Shown here in pieces: positions 8,336 through 16,451 of a DNA stretch of 64,000 bases. Source of the stretch: Burkholderia puraquae (GTDB lineage: Bacteria; Pseudomonadota; Gammaproteobacteria; Burkholderiales; Burkholderiaceae); contig NZ_NBYX01000023.1 in NCBI RefSeq assembly GCF_002099195.1, forward strand, positions 1 to 64,000, in the 5' to 3' direction. Under the pieces are notes generated by a model. It was given only the letters and a program-made list of their open reading frames with translations. It searched no databases and was not told the DNA's origin. Each line of letters begins with the position of its first letter. The stretch's first letter is position 1. Made by a program: the position numbers and the translations under genes.

Positions 8336-10623
8336 CGCGTGCCTCCGCGATGGAAGCGGGAGAGGCAGGCCCGCAGCGCGCGCCGGACCGACGAGCCGGC
8401 GCGGTCGCCCGGCGGCCCGTAGCGGTACTGCGCATAGCGATACGCGCCGTAGCGCGAACCGTAGCGGCCCGTACGCGGGTCGACGCCGTTGAGCACCGCG
8501 CCGCTCGCCGCGACGCCGTTGTGCGCGAGGCGGCGGCCGGCTTCGCCGAGTTCGGCGATGCGCGTCGATGCGGCGCGCGCGACGAGCAGTATGGTGCCCG
8601 CATGCCGGCCGAGCGCGACTGCGTCGCTGACGGCGAGAATCGGCGCCGCATCGATCACGACACGGTCGTAACGCGACGACAGCGTAGCGAGCAGCGCCGC
8701 GATGCGATTGTCGGTGAGCCATTGCGCCGGATGCTCGGGAAGCGTGCCGGTCGCGATGAAATCGAGATTCGGGAGCACGTCGCGGTGGATCGTGTCCGCC
8801 GGGGTCATGGCCCCGGACAGCAGCTCGGCGAAACCCGATTCGCGCGGGATGCCCAGCGATTCGTGCAGATAGCCCTTGCGCAGATCGCCGTCGACGAGCA
8901 GCACGCGTTCGCCGCCGGCGGCCAGCAGTGCAGCGAAATTCGCCGCGACGAACGACTTGCCCGCGCCCGGCACGGGTCCCGTCAGCACCAGTACGTTGTT
9001 GCGCGCGCCCTGCATGGCGAAGCGCAGCGCAGTGTGCAGGCTGCGCAGGCTCTCGACCGCGGGGTCGTGCGGATCGAGCGCGCTCAGCAGGTGCGGCGCG
9101 GGCAGGCGCTGCGCGATGCGTCGTGCGATGCGCCGCTGGCCGGCCGAATCGGGGACGGTCGCGTAGACGTCGATACCGAGGTGCCGCTCGATCTCGTCGG
9201 CATCGCGTACCCCGCCGGACAGGTAGTCGCGAACGAACGCCAGCGCGACGCCGAGCACGAGGCCGACCAGCGCCGCCGCGGCGATCACGACGGGCCGGTT
9301 CGGACGGACGGCGTCCTCCGGCACGACCGGCATGTCGACGATCCGCACGCTGCCGGTCTTGCCGGCCCGGACCAGTTCGAGCTGCTGCGCGTTGGCGAGC
9401 AGTGCCGTATAGAGATCGGTATCGACCTTCACGTCGAGCATCAGTCGCACGGCGTCCTGCTGCAGGTCGGGCAGGCTGCGCACACGGTGTTCGAACGCCT
9501 GCCGTTCGCGCGCAAGCGTCGCGATCTGCGCATCGAGCGCGATCATGTCGGGATGGCCTGCCGCGAAGCGCGACGCCATCTCGTCGCGCTTTTGCTGCAA
9601 TTCGAGCTGGCGTGTCGCCGTATCGGCCGATTGCTGCAGGAGCAGCCTGGCTTCCGCGTCGAGATCGATCGTGCCGTTCGCGTTGCGCAGGTTGGTATAG
9701 CGCTGCTCGGCCTCCTGAAGCTGCTTCTTGAGCACCGGCAACTGCGCATTGAGGAATGCGAGCGATTGCGCGGCATCGGCGGACTTGCGCTCGATATGCT
9801 GGCGGATGTAGTGGTTCGCGATAGCCTGAAGCTGTGCCTGCACGCGCTGCGGATCGGTGCCACGCAACGTCGCGACGATGACGCCCGACTGTTTGAGCTT
9901 CTCCTGAACATCGAGCCCGCGGCGCAGCATGTCGATCGTCTCGGCGCGCGATTCGCGCACCAGCGTGAAGCGAGTGCCCGGCAGCGCGTCGATGCGCGCG
10001 ATGTCGATCGCGACCGGCCCGTCGGCGGTATCGAATGCCAGTGGGCGGCCGATCGTGCCGGTGACGGGCGCACGCAGCCCGGCACCGGCGAGCCGGTAGC
10101 GGCCGGCGTCGAGCATCGACAACTCGAAGCGCTCGCCTTCGAACGACTTCGGCACGTCGAAGCGCGTGAGCTCGGCCGACTCGTGACCCCACGCGTAGCC
10201 GCCCAGGCCGAACACGCCCGGGCGTGCAATGCCGGGATGGAAGCGCGATACGAATTCGCCGACGGCGGGGAAACGCTTCGGCTGCACGACGATGTAGCTA
10301 CGCAATTCGTCGACCGCTCGCGTGACGACGAGCCGCGACGCGAGAATCTGCGCTTCCGCCGACGCGCTCGACTTGATGTCGAACAACGACGACACGTCGC
10401 CGAGCATGCTCCTGGCGGCGGATGTGTCGCCGCTGTCCTCGACCTGCACCATGATGTCGGCCTGGTATTGGCGATGCGCAAGGAAGGCGTACAGCGCACC
10501 GGCGCCGACGCACGCCGCGGTAACGGCGGCGATCAGCCAGCGCCGGGAAACGAGCACATCGATCGCGCCGGCAAGATCGAGTTCGGCGTCGCGATCGCGC
10601 CCGGAAGAGGGAGTGGAGGTCAT
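8332..10623 (-). CDS. wzc: Polysaccharide co-polymerase / bacterial tyrosine kinase (Wzc/BceF-type)
   Basis: 763 aa. Order: cytoplasmic N-tail, TM1 (WLIAAVTAACVGAGALYAFL), Wzz periplasmic domain with a long coiled-coil region (about residues 270-400), TM2 (VVIAAAALVGLVLGVALAFV), then a BY-kinase domain with Walker A (GPVPGAGKSFVA), Walker A' (LLVDGDLRKG) and Walker B (RVVIDAAPIL). The C-terminus carries a tyrosine cluster (RYGSRYGAYRYAQYRYG, six Tyr), the usual autophosphorylation site. It controls chain length and export together with Wza and is dephosphorylated by the Wzb encoded just upstream; the two genes overlap as ATGA. Confidence 0.93.
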   Translation of the reverse strand: MTSTPSSGRDRDAELDLAGAIDVLVSRRWLIAAVTAACVGAGALYAFLAHRQYQADIMVQVEDSGDTSAARSMLGDVSSLFDIKSSASAEAQILASRLVVTRAVDELRSYIVVQPKRFPAVGEFVSRFHPGIARPGVFGLGGYAWGHESAELTRFDVPKSFEGERFELSMLDAGRYRLAGAGLRAPVTGTIGRPLAFDTADGPVAIDIARIDALPGTRFTLVRESRAETIDMLRRGLDVQEKLKQSGVIVATLRGTDPQRVQAQLQAIANHYIRQHIERKSADAAQSLAFLNAQLPVLKKQLQEAEQRYTNLRNANGTIDLDAEARLLLQQSADTATRQLELQQKRDEMASRFAAGHPDMIALDAQIATLARERQAFEHRVRSLPDLQQDAVRLMLDVKVDTDLYTALLANAQQLELVRAGKTGSVRIVDMPVVPEDAVRPNRPVVIAAAALVGLVLGVALAFVRDYLSGGVRDADEIERHLGIDVYATVPDSAGQRRIARRIAQRLPAPHLLSALDPHDPAVESLRSLHTALRFAMQGARNNVLVLTGPVPGAGKSFVAANFAALLAAGGERVLLVDGDLRKGYLHESLGIPRESGFAELLSGAMTPADTIHRDVLPNLDFIATGTLPEHPAQWLTDNRIAALLATLSSRYDRVVIDAAPILAVSDAVALGRHAGTILLVARAASTRIAELGEAGRRLAHNGVAASGAVLNGVDPRTGRYGSRYGAYRYAQYRYGPPGDRAGSSVRRALRACLSRFHRGGTR

Positions 10624-11117
10624 CGGTTCGACTCGGAAAGCGAAGAATTGGGGGAAGGCAGCGGCGCGATGCGCGCGCACCATGCGTCGACGCCGCGCTC
10701 GATGAGCCGCAGGCTGTGCTCGAACGACGCGCGCGGGCCGAGATACGGATCCGGTACGTCGAAGCCGGACGGCAGACCAGCCGCTGGATCGGGCAGGCCG
10801 AGCCTGAACACGCGGCCGCGCAGCGCCGGTACGCACTGCTCGAGCCAGCGCTTCTGCGCGAGGTCCATCGTCAGGATCAGATCGGCGCGCGCGCCGAGCG
10901 CCGGCGGCAGGCGGCGTGTGCGATGCGCGGCAATGTCGAAGCCGCGCGCGCACATCAGGTGAACGGCATGCGGATCGGCCGGCTGGCCGTCGCGCGCGCC
11001 GATCCCGGCCGACTGCACGTCGATGCCGGGCAGGCGCGCCCGAAAGAGCGCCTCGGCCATCGGGCTGCGGCACAGGTTGCCGATGCACACGACGAGCAGG
11101 GTGGCGACGGGCATCAT
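10620..11117 (-). CDS. wzb: Low-molecular-weight protein-tyrosine phosphatase (Wzb/BceD-type)
   Basis: 165 aa. The catalytic P-loop near the N-terminus is VCIGNLCRSPMAEAL (C-x4-C-R-S), and the general acid lies in DVPDPYLG near residue 135. The family dephosphorylates the tyrosine-rich tail of Wzc, whose gene follows immediately. The first of two adjacent ATG codons (11117) overlaps the wza stop. The length is normal with a short serine-rich tail. Confidence 0.92.
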   Translation of the reverse strand: MMPVATLLVVCIGNLCRSPMAEALFRARLPGIDVQSAGIGARDGQPADPHAVHLMCARGFDIAAHRTRRLPPALGARADLILTMDLAQKRWLEQCVPALRGRVFRLGLPDPAAGLPSGFDVPDPYLGPRASFEHSLRLIERGVDAWCARIAPLPSPNSSLSESNR

Positions 11118-12265
11118 TTGACGGCGAGCGCGGCGGCCGCGCTGGTATTGACGCCCGGCAGCAGCAGGCTGAGCACGCGGCTGAAGCGCACGAGACCGTT
11201 GCCGTCGACGTAGACGATGTCCTTCGGCTGCAGCTCGAACTCGTTGGCGAGCACCATCGACACCGGCGAGCGCGCGTCGAGATGGAACACCTGCGGGCGG
11301 TCCGTGCCCGAGCCCCGGATCACGAACATCTGCGCGGCGTCGGCCGTACCGGCGTTCACGCTGCCGGCCTGCGACAGCGCATCGGACAGCGTGAGACGCC
11401 CGTCGCGCAGCGGCACCGCGCGCGCCGGCTTGTTGACTTCGCCCATCACATACACGCCGTAGTCGCTGCGGGCGGGTACGTGCAGGAGATCGCCGGGCGC
11501 GAGAACGACGTCGGCCGGGTTGGTGCCTTGCCGGAGCATCCGGCTCAGGTCGAGCGAATAGGTCTCGCCGTCGCGCACGAGCGTCATGCGGCTCTGGTCG
11601 GCGCTCTGGCTCAGGCCGCCTGCGCGGCCGAGCGCTTCGTAGAGCGTCATCGGCACGTCGTTGACGGGCTGCGCGCCCGGCGTGCGAACCTCGCCGTCGA
11701 TATAGACCTGCTGCGAGCGAAACGATGCGACCCGCAGCGTCACCTGTGGATTGCGATAGACGCGTGCCAGCGCTGCGGCAACCCGGGCCTGGGCGGCGTC
11801 GGCGGTCAGGCCGGCCACCTGCACGTCGCCCGCGAACGGAAACGACAGGTTGCCGTGCGGATCGACGACGAAGCCGGCCACGGGGTCGGCCGCGCGTGGC
11901 GTTCCCTGCGGCGCGGCGCCCTGCGCGGCGGCCAGTTCGGGGTGGTCCCAGACGGTGACCTGCAGCACGTCGCCGGCACCGATGCGGTACGGGCCCGCCG
12001 GCGCGGCCAGCCGGTCGGACTGGATGTCCTGCCGGCGCGCAGCCCGGGCGTCGAGCTCGCGGATCAGGCCGGCGTCGATCCGCGTCATGCGGAACGGCGG
12101 TGCGCCGTCGGCGGCCGTGTCGCCGGCCGGGTCGGGCGCGGTGCTCATGCGCATGCCGGGCGCGAATGCGCAGGCCGACAGCGCGACGCATAGCGTCACG
12201 GCCAGCAGCCCGCGCGCGACGAACGGAGGTGCGGAGTCGCTCCGCGCGCTCAGTGCGATTTTCAT
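11114..12265 (-). CDS. wza: Outer-membrane polysaccharide export lipoprotein (Wza-type)
   Basis: 383 aa. The signal peptide ends in a lipobox (CVALSAC, acylated Cys near residue 32). A polysaccharide biosynthesis/export domain follows (YRIGAGDVLQVTVWDHPEL.. VDPHGNLSFPFAGDVQVAGLT), then two SLBB-type repeats (QVYIDGEVRTPGAQPVND and YGVYVMGEVNKPARAVPL), and a C-terminal amphipathic segment (FSRVLSLLLPGVNTSAAAALAVK). The family forms the octameric outer-membrane channel. It lies 52 bp after the initiating transferase gene. Confidence 0.93.
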   Translation of the reverse strand: MKIALSARSDSAPPFVARGLLAVTLCVALSACAFAPGMRMSTAPDPAGDTAADGAPPFRMTRIDAGLIRELDARAARRQDIQSDRLAAPAGPYRIGAGDVLQVTVWDHPELAAAQGAAPQGTPRAADPVAGFVVDPHGNLSFPFAGDVQVAGLTADAAQARVAAALARVYRNPQVTLRVASFRSQQVYIDGEVRTPGAQPVNDVPMTLYEALGRAGGLSQSADQSRMTLVRDGETYSLDLSRMLRQGTNPADVVLAPGDLLHVPARSDYGVYVMGEVNKPARAVPLRDGRLTLSDALSQAGSVNAGTADAAQMFVIRGSGTDRPQVFHLDARSPVSMVLANEFELQPKDIVYVDGNGLVRFSRVLSLLLPGVNTSAAAALAVK

Positions 12266-12317
12266 GTGTAATCCTTATCGTTGATCGGCAGCCGTGCAGG
12301 CGGGCGCCGCGTGCGTG

Positions 12318-13736
12318 TCAGTACGCGTTGCTGTGGGTCCAGCCGTTCAGCGCGGTGGCCACGACGATGCGCATGTCGAATGCGAAGGACCAGTTGCGCA
12401 GGTAGTAGAGATCGGCTTCGACGCGACGCTGCATCTTCTCGACACGATCGGTTTCGCCGCGCAGGCCGTTGACCTGCGCCCAGCCCGTGATGCCCGGCTT
12501 CACGCGATAGCGATGGATGTAGCCGTCGACGATCTTCCGGTACAGGTCGTCGTGCTCGAGCGCATGCGGACGGGGCCCGACGACGGACATCTCGCCGCGC
12601 AGCACGTTGATGAACTGGGGGAGTTCGTCGAGGCTCGTGCGGCGCAGGAATGCACCGATTCGCGTGATGCGCGGATCGTCGCGCGTGGCCTGCCTGACCG
12701 GGCCGCCGCCGTCGTGAAGCCGCATCGTGCGGAACTTGAGGATCGTGAACGCCTTGCCGTTGGCGCCCTTGCGCTGCTGCCGGAACAGCACGGGCCCTTT
12801 CGACGACAGCCGGATCGCCAATGCGATCGCGAGCAGCAGCGGTGCGGCGCAGGTCAGGACGGCAGCCGCGAACAGCCGGTCGAAGACGGCCTTCTGCAAC
12901 AGCGCGCGGGACGACAGCGGCGATGCGACGAGATTGATCGCAGGCGCGCCGACCAGATCGATCATTTCGCCGTCGAACATCGCGAGCTTGCTGACGTCCG
13001 GCGCGAGCCGGATGTTGACGAGATCGTCGCGGAACGCATCGAGCACGGCCATCACGGTGCATGCGTCGTCGATCGGCAATGCAAGCCAGATTTCCGGAAT
13101 CGCGTGTTCGCGTACATGCTGCGCGAACGCGTCGAGCGAGCGAAAGGACGGCACGTCGACGCTGCTGCCGCACGTTGCGACACCGAAGTCGAGCGTCGCC
13201 ACTGCACGAAAGCCGGACGCGGGCAACTGGCCGATGCGTGCGAGCAGCGTATCGCGATGCGTGCCTGCGCCGACGACGGCGACGGCGACAAGGCGATCGC
13301 CGTCACGGGTGCGTGCGATCCGGTCGAGCGTCGTACGGGCGACGAGCCGCGATCCGACCAGGGCAACGCCGCTCGTGACGGTCCACAGCAGGTGCCAGTA
13401 TGGCGAAACGCTCAGCGTGGGAGGCAGGGCCCGTATCACGAGCGCGGCGCTTGCCTGCGCGAGCAGCCAAGCGAACGCAGTGACGGCCGCGGCGCGGTAT
13501 TTCGACTGGTGCGGCTGCACGTGATAAAGGTGGAATGCCGGGAACAGCATCAGCGCGAACGCTGCCGCGCAGGCCACGTTCGCGAGTTCAGCCGCGCCGC
13601 CGCCTTCCGGCGCCGGCAGAACCCATGTTGCGACCAGCGCGCAGGCCGAAATCAGTACGACGTCGGATGCCCGTGCAATTGATCCCCCGGCGTTCAGCGG
13701 CGCGCGGGCGCGTCGTACTTCGAAAGACGTATCCAT
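12318..13736 (-). CDS. Undecaprenyl-phosphate hexose-1-phosphate transferase (WcaJ/BceB-type)
   Basis: 472 aa polyprenyl glycosylphosphotransferase. There are N-terminal membrane segments, a CoA-binding-like central region (VAVAVVGAGTHRDTLLARI), and the C-terminal bacterial sugar transferase domain. That domain shows a hydrophobic hairpin, then GPVLFRQQRKGANGKAFTIL, KFRTM, RITRIGAFLRRTSLDELPQF, VVGPRP and VKPGITGWAQVNG. It loads the first hexose phosphate onto undecaprenyl phosphate and so starts repeat-unit synthesis. It is the first gene of the operon, with a long repeat-rich region upstream that probably holds the promoter. Confidence 0.92.
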   Translation of the reverse strand: MDTSFEVRRARAPLNAGGSIARASDVVLISACALVATWVLPAPEGGGAAELANVACAAAFALMLFPAFHLYHVQPHQSKYRAAAVTAFAWLLAQASAALVIRALPPTLSVSPYWHLLWTVTSGVALVGSRLVARTTLDRIARTRDGDRLVAVAVVGAGTHRDTLLARIGQLPASGFRAVATLDFGVATCGSSVDVPSFRSLDAFAQHVREHAIPEIWLALPIDDACTVMAVLDAFRDDLVNIRLAPDVSKLAMFDGEMIDLVGAPAINLVASPLSSRALLQKAVFDRLFAAAVLTCAAPLLLAIALAIRLSSKGPVLFRQQRKGANGKAFTILKFRTMRLHDGGGPVRQATRDDPRITRIGAFLRRTSLDELPQFINVLRGEMSVVGPRPHALEHDDLYRKIVDGYIHRYRVKPGITGWAQVNGLRGETDRVEKMQRRVEADLYYLRNWSFAFDMRIVVATALNGWTHSNAY

Positions 13737-14233
13737 ATACCCAGTTGTTACCTTCTGTTTGATCTCGCGTCGGTTGTCGCCCGGAATCGATGCGCAAGTT
13801 CGTGCAAACGGCGAATGCCGGATGCGGCGGCTTCATTGCGCGGAATGGACAATCGATGGACGGTGACGCTGCTTGACCTGCCGTCGGGCAGATGCGTTGC
13901 GCCGACGTTTTGGGATTCGCATTCGCATGGCGCGAATGTTTGCGAAACGTTGCGATCGAATTGACCGGGTCAATTTTCGGTAAGTGGGGTACCGATTTAA
14001 ATAGAACATCTACTAAATAGGGTGTCAGGATGTTCGTACGCGTACGAATGATTTCGAATTGATCCGCATCGTTAAATCTTTTTAACGAGAAAGTTCGAAG
14101 CGCCGCGAGCAGGCGCCATGATCGGCGCGAGCGCTGGAACGTAGCCGGAAAGGGCTCAGGAAGGGGCTCGGAAAGGGGCTTGCGAAGGGACGGGAAGAAC
14201 GCGCGCAGGAGGCGCCGAATCGCAAAATGAATG
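13737..14233. promoter_or_regulatory. Exopolysaccharide operon control region with four repeat elements
   Basis: About 500 bp without a convincing gene and more AT-rich than its flanks. Elements: AATTGACC-1-GGTCAATT (13959-13975); palindrome TTCGTACGCGTACGAA (14033-14048); CGTTAAA-4-TTTAACG (14070-14087); three tandem copies of GGAAAGGGGCT-like sequence (14147-14156, 14159-14168, 14170-14180). Their density suggests control by one or more dimeric regulators. In other Burkholderia, exopolysaccharide operons are governed by c-di-GMP-responsive activators, but I cannot assign these sites. Confidence 0.6.
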
Positions 14234-14265
14234 CGGCCCGATGCGGACAATCACCGCTCGGGCCG
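14234..14265 (-). terminator. Rho-independent terminator-like hairpin after acdS
   Basis: CGGCCCGA pairs with TCGGGCCG around a 16-nt loop. On the minus strand it is followed by CATTCATTTTGCG and on the plus strand by GGTTTTATC, so it could act in both directions. It lies about 50 bp beyond the acdS stop. Confidence 0.65.
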
Positions 14266-14317
14266 GTTTTATCTCATCGCGCGCACGAATGCGCACCGGG
14301 TCGACATCGAACGCGCA

Positions 14318-15334
14318 TCAGCCGTTGCGGAAGATCTCCGCATACGCGCTCAACGCCGGTACGCCGCCGAGATGCGCATACAGCACCTTCGAGCCCGGCT
14401 CGAATTCGCCGCGCCGTACCTTGTCGATCATTCCGTGCATCGATTTCCCTTCATAGACGGGATCGGTCAGCATGCCTTCCAACCGTGCGCACAGACGAAT
14501 CGCCTCCAGCGTGCCGTCGTTCGGCAGCCCGTATTCCGGCCCCGCATAGCGCGTGTCGAGCACCACATCCTTTTCGTCGATATCGCGACCGAGGCCGACC
14601 CGCTCCGCCGTATGCCGTGCGATACGCGTGATCTGTTCGTGCGTGCGCTCGGGTGTCGCCGATGCGTCGATGCCGATCACGCGATCCGCGCGCCCGTCGG
14701 CCGCGAAGCCGACGACCATCCCCGCCTGCGTGCTGCCCGTGACCGAGCAGACCACGATGTAATCGAACTTGAACCCGAGTTGCGCTTCCTGCTCGCGCAC
14801 TTCTTCCGCGAAGCCGACGAACCCGAGGCCGCCGAGCGGATGTTCGGAGCACCCGGCCGGAATCGGATACGGCTTGCCGCCGGCCTGCCGCACGCTTTCC
14901 ATCGCTTCCTCCCAACTGCGGCGAATGCCGATGTCGAAGCCGTCGGCAACGAGCCGCACGTCGGCGCCCATCATCCGCGACAGCTGGATATTGCCGACGC
15001 GGTCGTACACCGGATCCTCGTAGTTGACCCAGTGCTCCTGCACGAGCACGCACTTCATCCCGAGATGGGCGGCGACGGCCGCAACCTGGCGGGTCTGGTT
15101 CGACTGCACACCGCCGATCGACACGAGCGTGTCGGCGCCCTGTGCGAGCGCGTCGGGGACGAGGTATTCGAGCTTGCGCGTCTTGTTGCCGCCGAACGCG
15201 AGGCCGCTGTTGCAGTCCTCGCGCTTCGCATACAGCTCGACCTTGCCGCCGAGATGCGCGCTCAGGCGCTTGAGCGGCTGGATCGGCGTCGGGCCGAATG
15301 TCAGCGGATAACGGGGAAAGCGTTGCAGGTTCAT
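14318..15334 (-). CDS. acdS: 1-aminocyclopropane-1-carboxylate (ACC) deaminase
   Basis: 338 aa starting MNLQRFPRYPLTFGPTP, with GKVELYAKREDCNSGLAFGG and the PLP-lysine block GGNKTRKLEYL. It also has the signatures that separate true ACC deaminase from D-cysteine desulfhydrase: the late EYGLPNDGTLEAIR segment and TDPVYEGKSMHGMI. It is cytosolic and PLP-dependent, converting ACC to 2-oxobutyrate and ammonia, and lowers plant ethylene. The start is the ATG at 15334 behind a GGAG ribosome site. It is divergent from its likely regulator acdR. Length is exactly typical. Confidence 0.96.
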   Translation of the reverse strand: MNLQRFPRYPLTFGPTPIQPLKRLSAHLGGKVELYAKREDCNSGLAFGGNKTRKLEYLVPDALAQGADTLVSIGGVQSNQTRQVAAVAAHLGMKCVLVQEHWVNYEDPVYDRVGNIQLSRMMGADVRLVADGFDIGIRRSWEEAMESVRQAGGKPYPIPAGCSEHPLGGLGFVGFAEEVREQEAQLGFKFDYIVVCSVTGSTQAGMVVGFAADGRADRVIGIDASATPERTHEQITRIARHTAERVGLGRDIDEKDVVLDTRYAGPEYGLPNDGTLEAIRLCARLEGMLTDPVYEGKSMHGMIDKVRRGEFEPGSKVLYAHLGGVPALSAYAEIFRNG

Positions 15335-15525
15335 CGACAAGCTCCGGATATCGGTGGGCGGAAGATCGGATCGGTTGGGCGCGGCCGGCGCGCCGTGTTC
15401 CGATGGAAAAATGATAGGCAGGATCGCGAGAAATGAGCTTGCGAAATAAATCGTGAAGACCTACGTTATCGATGAGATGGTGATAAATGGAATAATTTTG
15501 ATGCGTGAAATAGACGGGAGACGCA
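15335..15525. promoter_or_regulatory. acdS-acdR divergent promoter region
   Basis: 191 bp between divergent starts. The half near acdR is AT-rich (GATAAATGGAATAATTTTGATGCG), as expected for an Lrp-family operator and overlapping promoters. No exact box could be fixed by eye. Confidence 0.6.
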
Positions 15526-16026
15526 ATGAAATTAGATCGAGGTAATGCAGCGTCGGCCGACGCCGCGCCGGCGCTCGATCGCATCGACCGCGCGATCCTG
15601 CGGCAGTTGCAGCAGGATGCGTCGATCTCCAACGTGAGCCTCGCGGCAAAGGTGAAGCTGAGCGCGCCGGCGTGCCTGCGGCGCGTCGAGCGGCTGAAGG
15701 AGATGGGGCTGATCCGCGGCATCGTCGCGTTGCTCGACCCGAAGCCGCTCGGTGCGGGGATGCTGGTCGTGATCGGCTTCGTGCTGGATCGCTCGACGCC
15801 CGAAGCGTTCGCCGCGTTCGAGAAGGCCGCGCAGAAAGTGTCGGGATGCGTCGAGTGTCACGTCGTGACCGGTGAATTCGACTACTTCATGCTGGTGCGC
15901 ACGCGCGACAACGACAGCTTCAACCGGCTGCATGCCGAGCAACTGCTGTACCTGCCGGGGGTGCGGCAGGTGCGCTCGTTCATGGTGCTCAAGGAGATTC
16001 TGTCGACGCATGCGCTGCCGTTGTAG
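15526..16026 (+). CDS. acdR: Lrp/AsnC-family regulator of ACC deaminase
   Basis: 166 aa. The N-terminal HTH (LDRIDRAILRQLQQDASISN .. APACLRRVERLKEMGLIRGI) is followed by a RAM ligand-binding domain (GCVECHVVTGEFDYFMLVRTRD .. LPGVRQVRSFMVLKEIL). Divergent placement next to acdS is the classic acdR-acdS arrangement, in which the Lrp-type protein activates acdS when ACC is present. The start at 15526 follows a GGGAG site. Confidence 0.9.
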   Translation: MKLDRGNAASADAAPALDRIDRAILRQLQQDASISNVSLAAKVKLSAPACLRRVERLKEMGLIRGIVALLDPKPLGAGMLVVIGFVLDRSTPEAFAAFEKAAQKVSGCVECHVVTGEFDYFMLVRTRDNDSFNRLHAEQLLYLPGVRQVRSFMVLKEILSTHALPL

Positions 16027-16451
16027 CGCATGGTGATGGCGCGCAGTGTGTTCGCCGTGGCGGACGGCGCGACCCGGGATGACTCGTGTGGTTTTTATTT
16101 GTCACGTGCGACGGGGGTATCGCTTCAACCTTCTGCATGCGCCGCGCGGGCGGCGCCCGCACCACGTAGACCGCGCTGCCGCTGCCGGCGGCGGGGCTGA
16201 AGCGGGTCGATCCGGACGAGGCGGCGTCCGACTGGAGCTGAACGCGCGTTCGCGGGCGAAGCCGCGGGCTTGCCGACGAAACGGCGACAGTCGCCCAACA
16301 TCGCCGAAAGGGATCGAACGAAACGTGCGCAAGTGCGTCGCACCTTCACGACGCCGCGCGAAACGATCGCGTATGCTCGTCCGTTCCGTGGCAAAGGCGG
16401 CCACTGGAGCCGGTTCATTCGTGTGACGACCCATCAACGAGCGAGGACAGC
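16027..16451. other. Intergenic region, no supported gene
   Basis: 425 bp between acdR and poxB. Open frames here have codon use and composition unlike their neighbours and no recognisable family. It presumably holds the poxB promoter. No strong repeat was seen. Confidence 0.5.

Noticed and set aside
8350..10962. 870-codon plus-strand frame opposite wzc
   Set aside because: Antisense shadow of a well-supported kinase gene, with no domain recognised.
2524..13736. Assignment to the cepacian (bce) or Bep exopolysaccharide loci
   Set aside because: Gene number and order differ from what I recall of those clusters; only one glycosyltransferase is present. I left the operon unnamed.
13588..14250. 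220-codon minus frame covering the exopolysaccharide control region
   Set aside because: Composition is unlike neighbours, it overlaps the initiating transferase gene in another frame and it contains the repeat elements. No family match.
16046..16426. Frame between acdR and poxB
   Set aside because: Arg-rich, no ribosome site, no homology visible; treated as intergenic.
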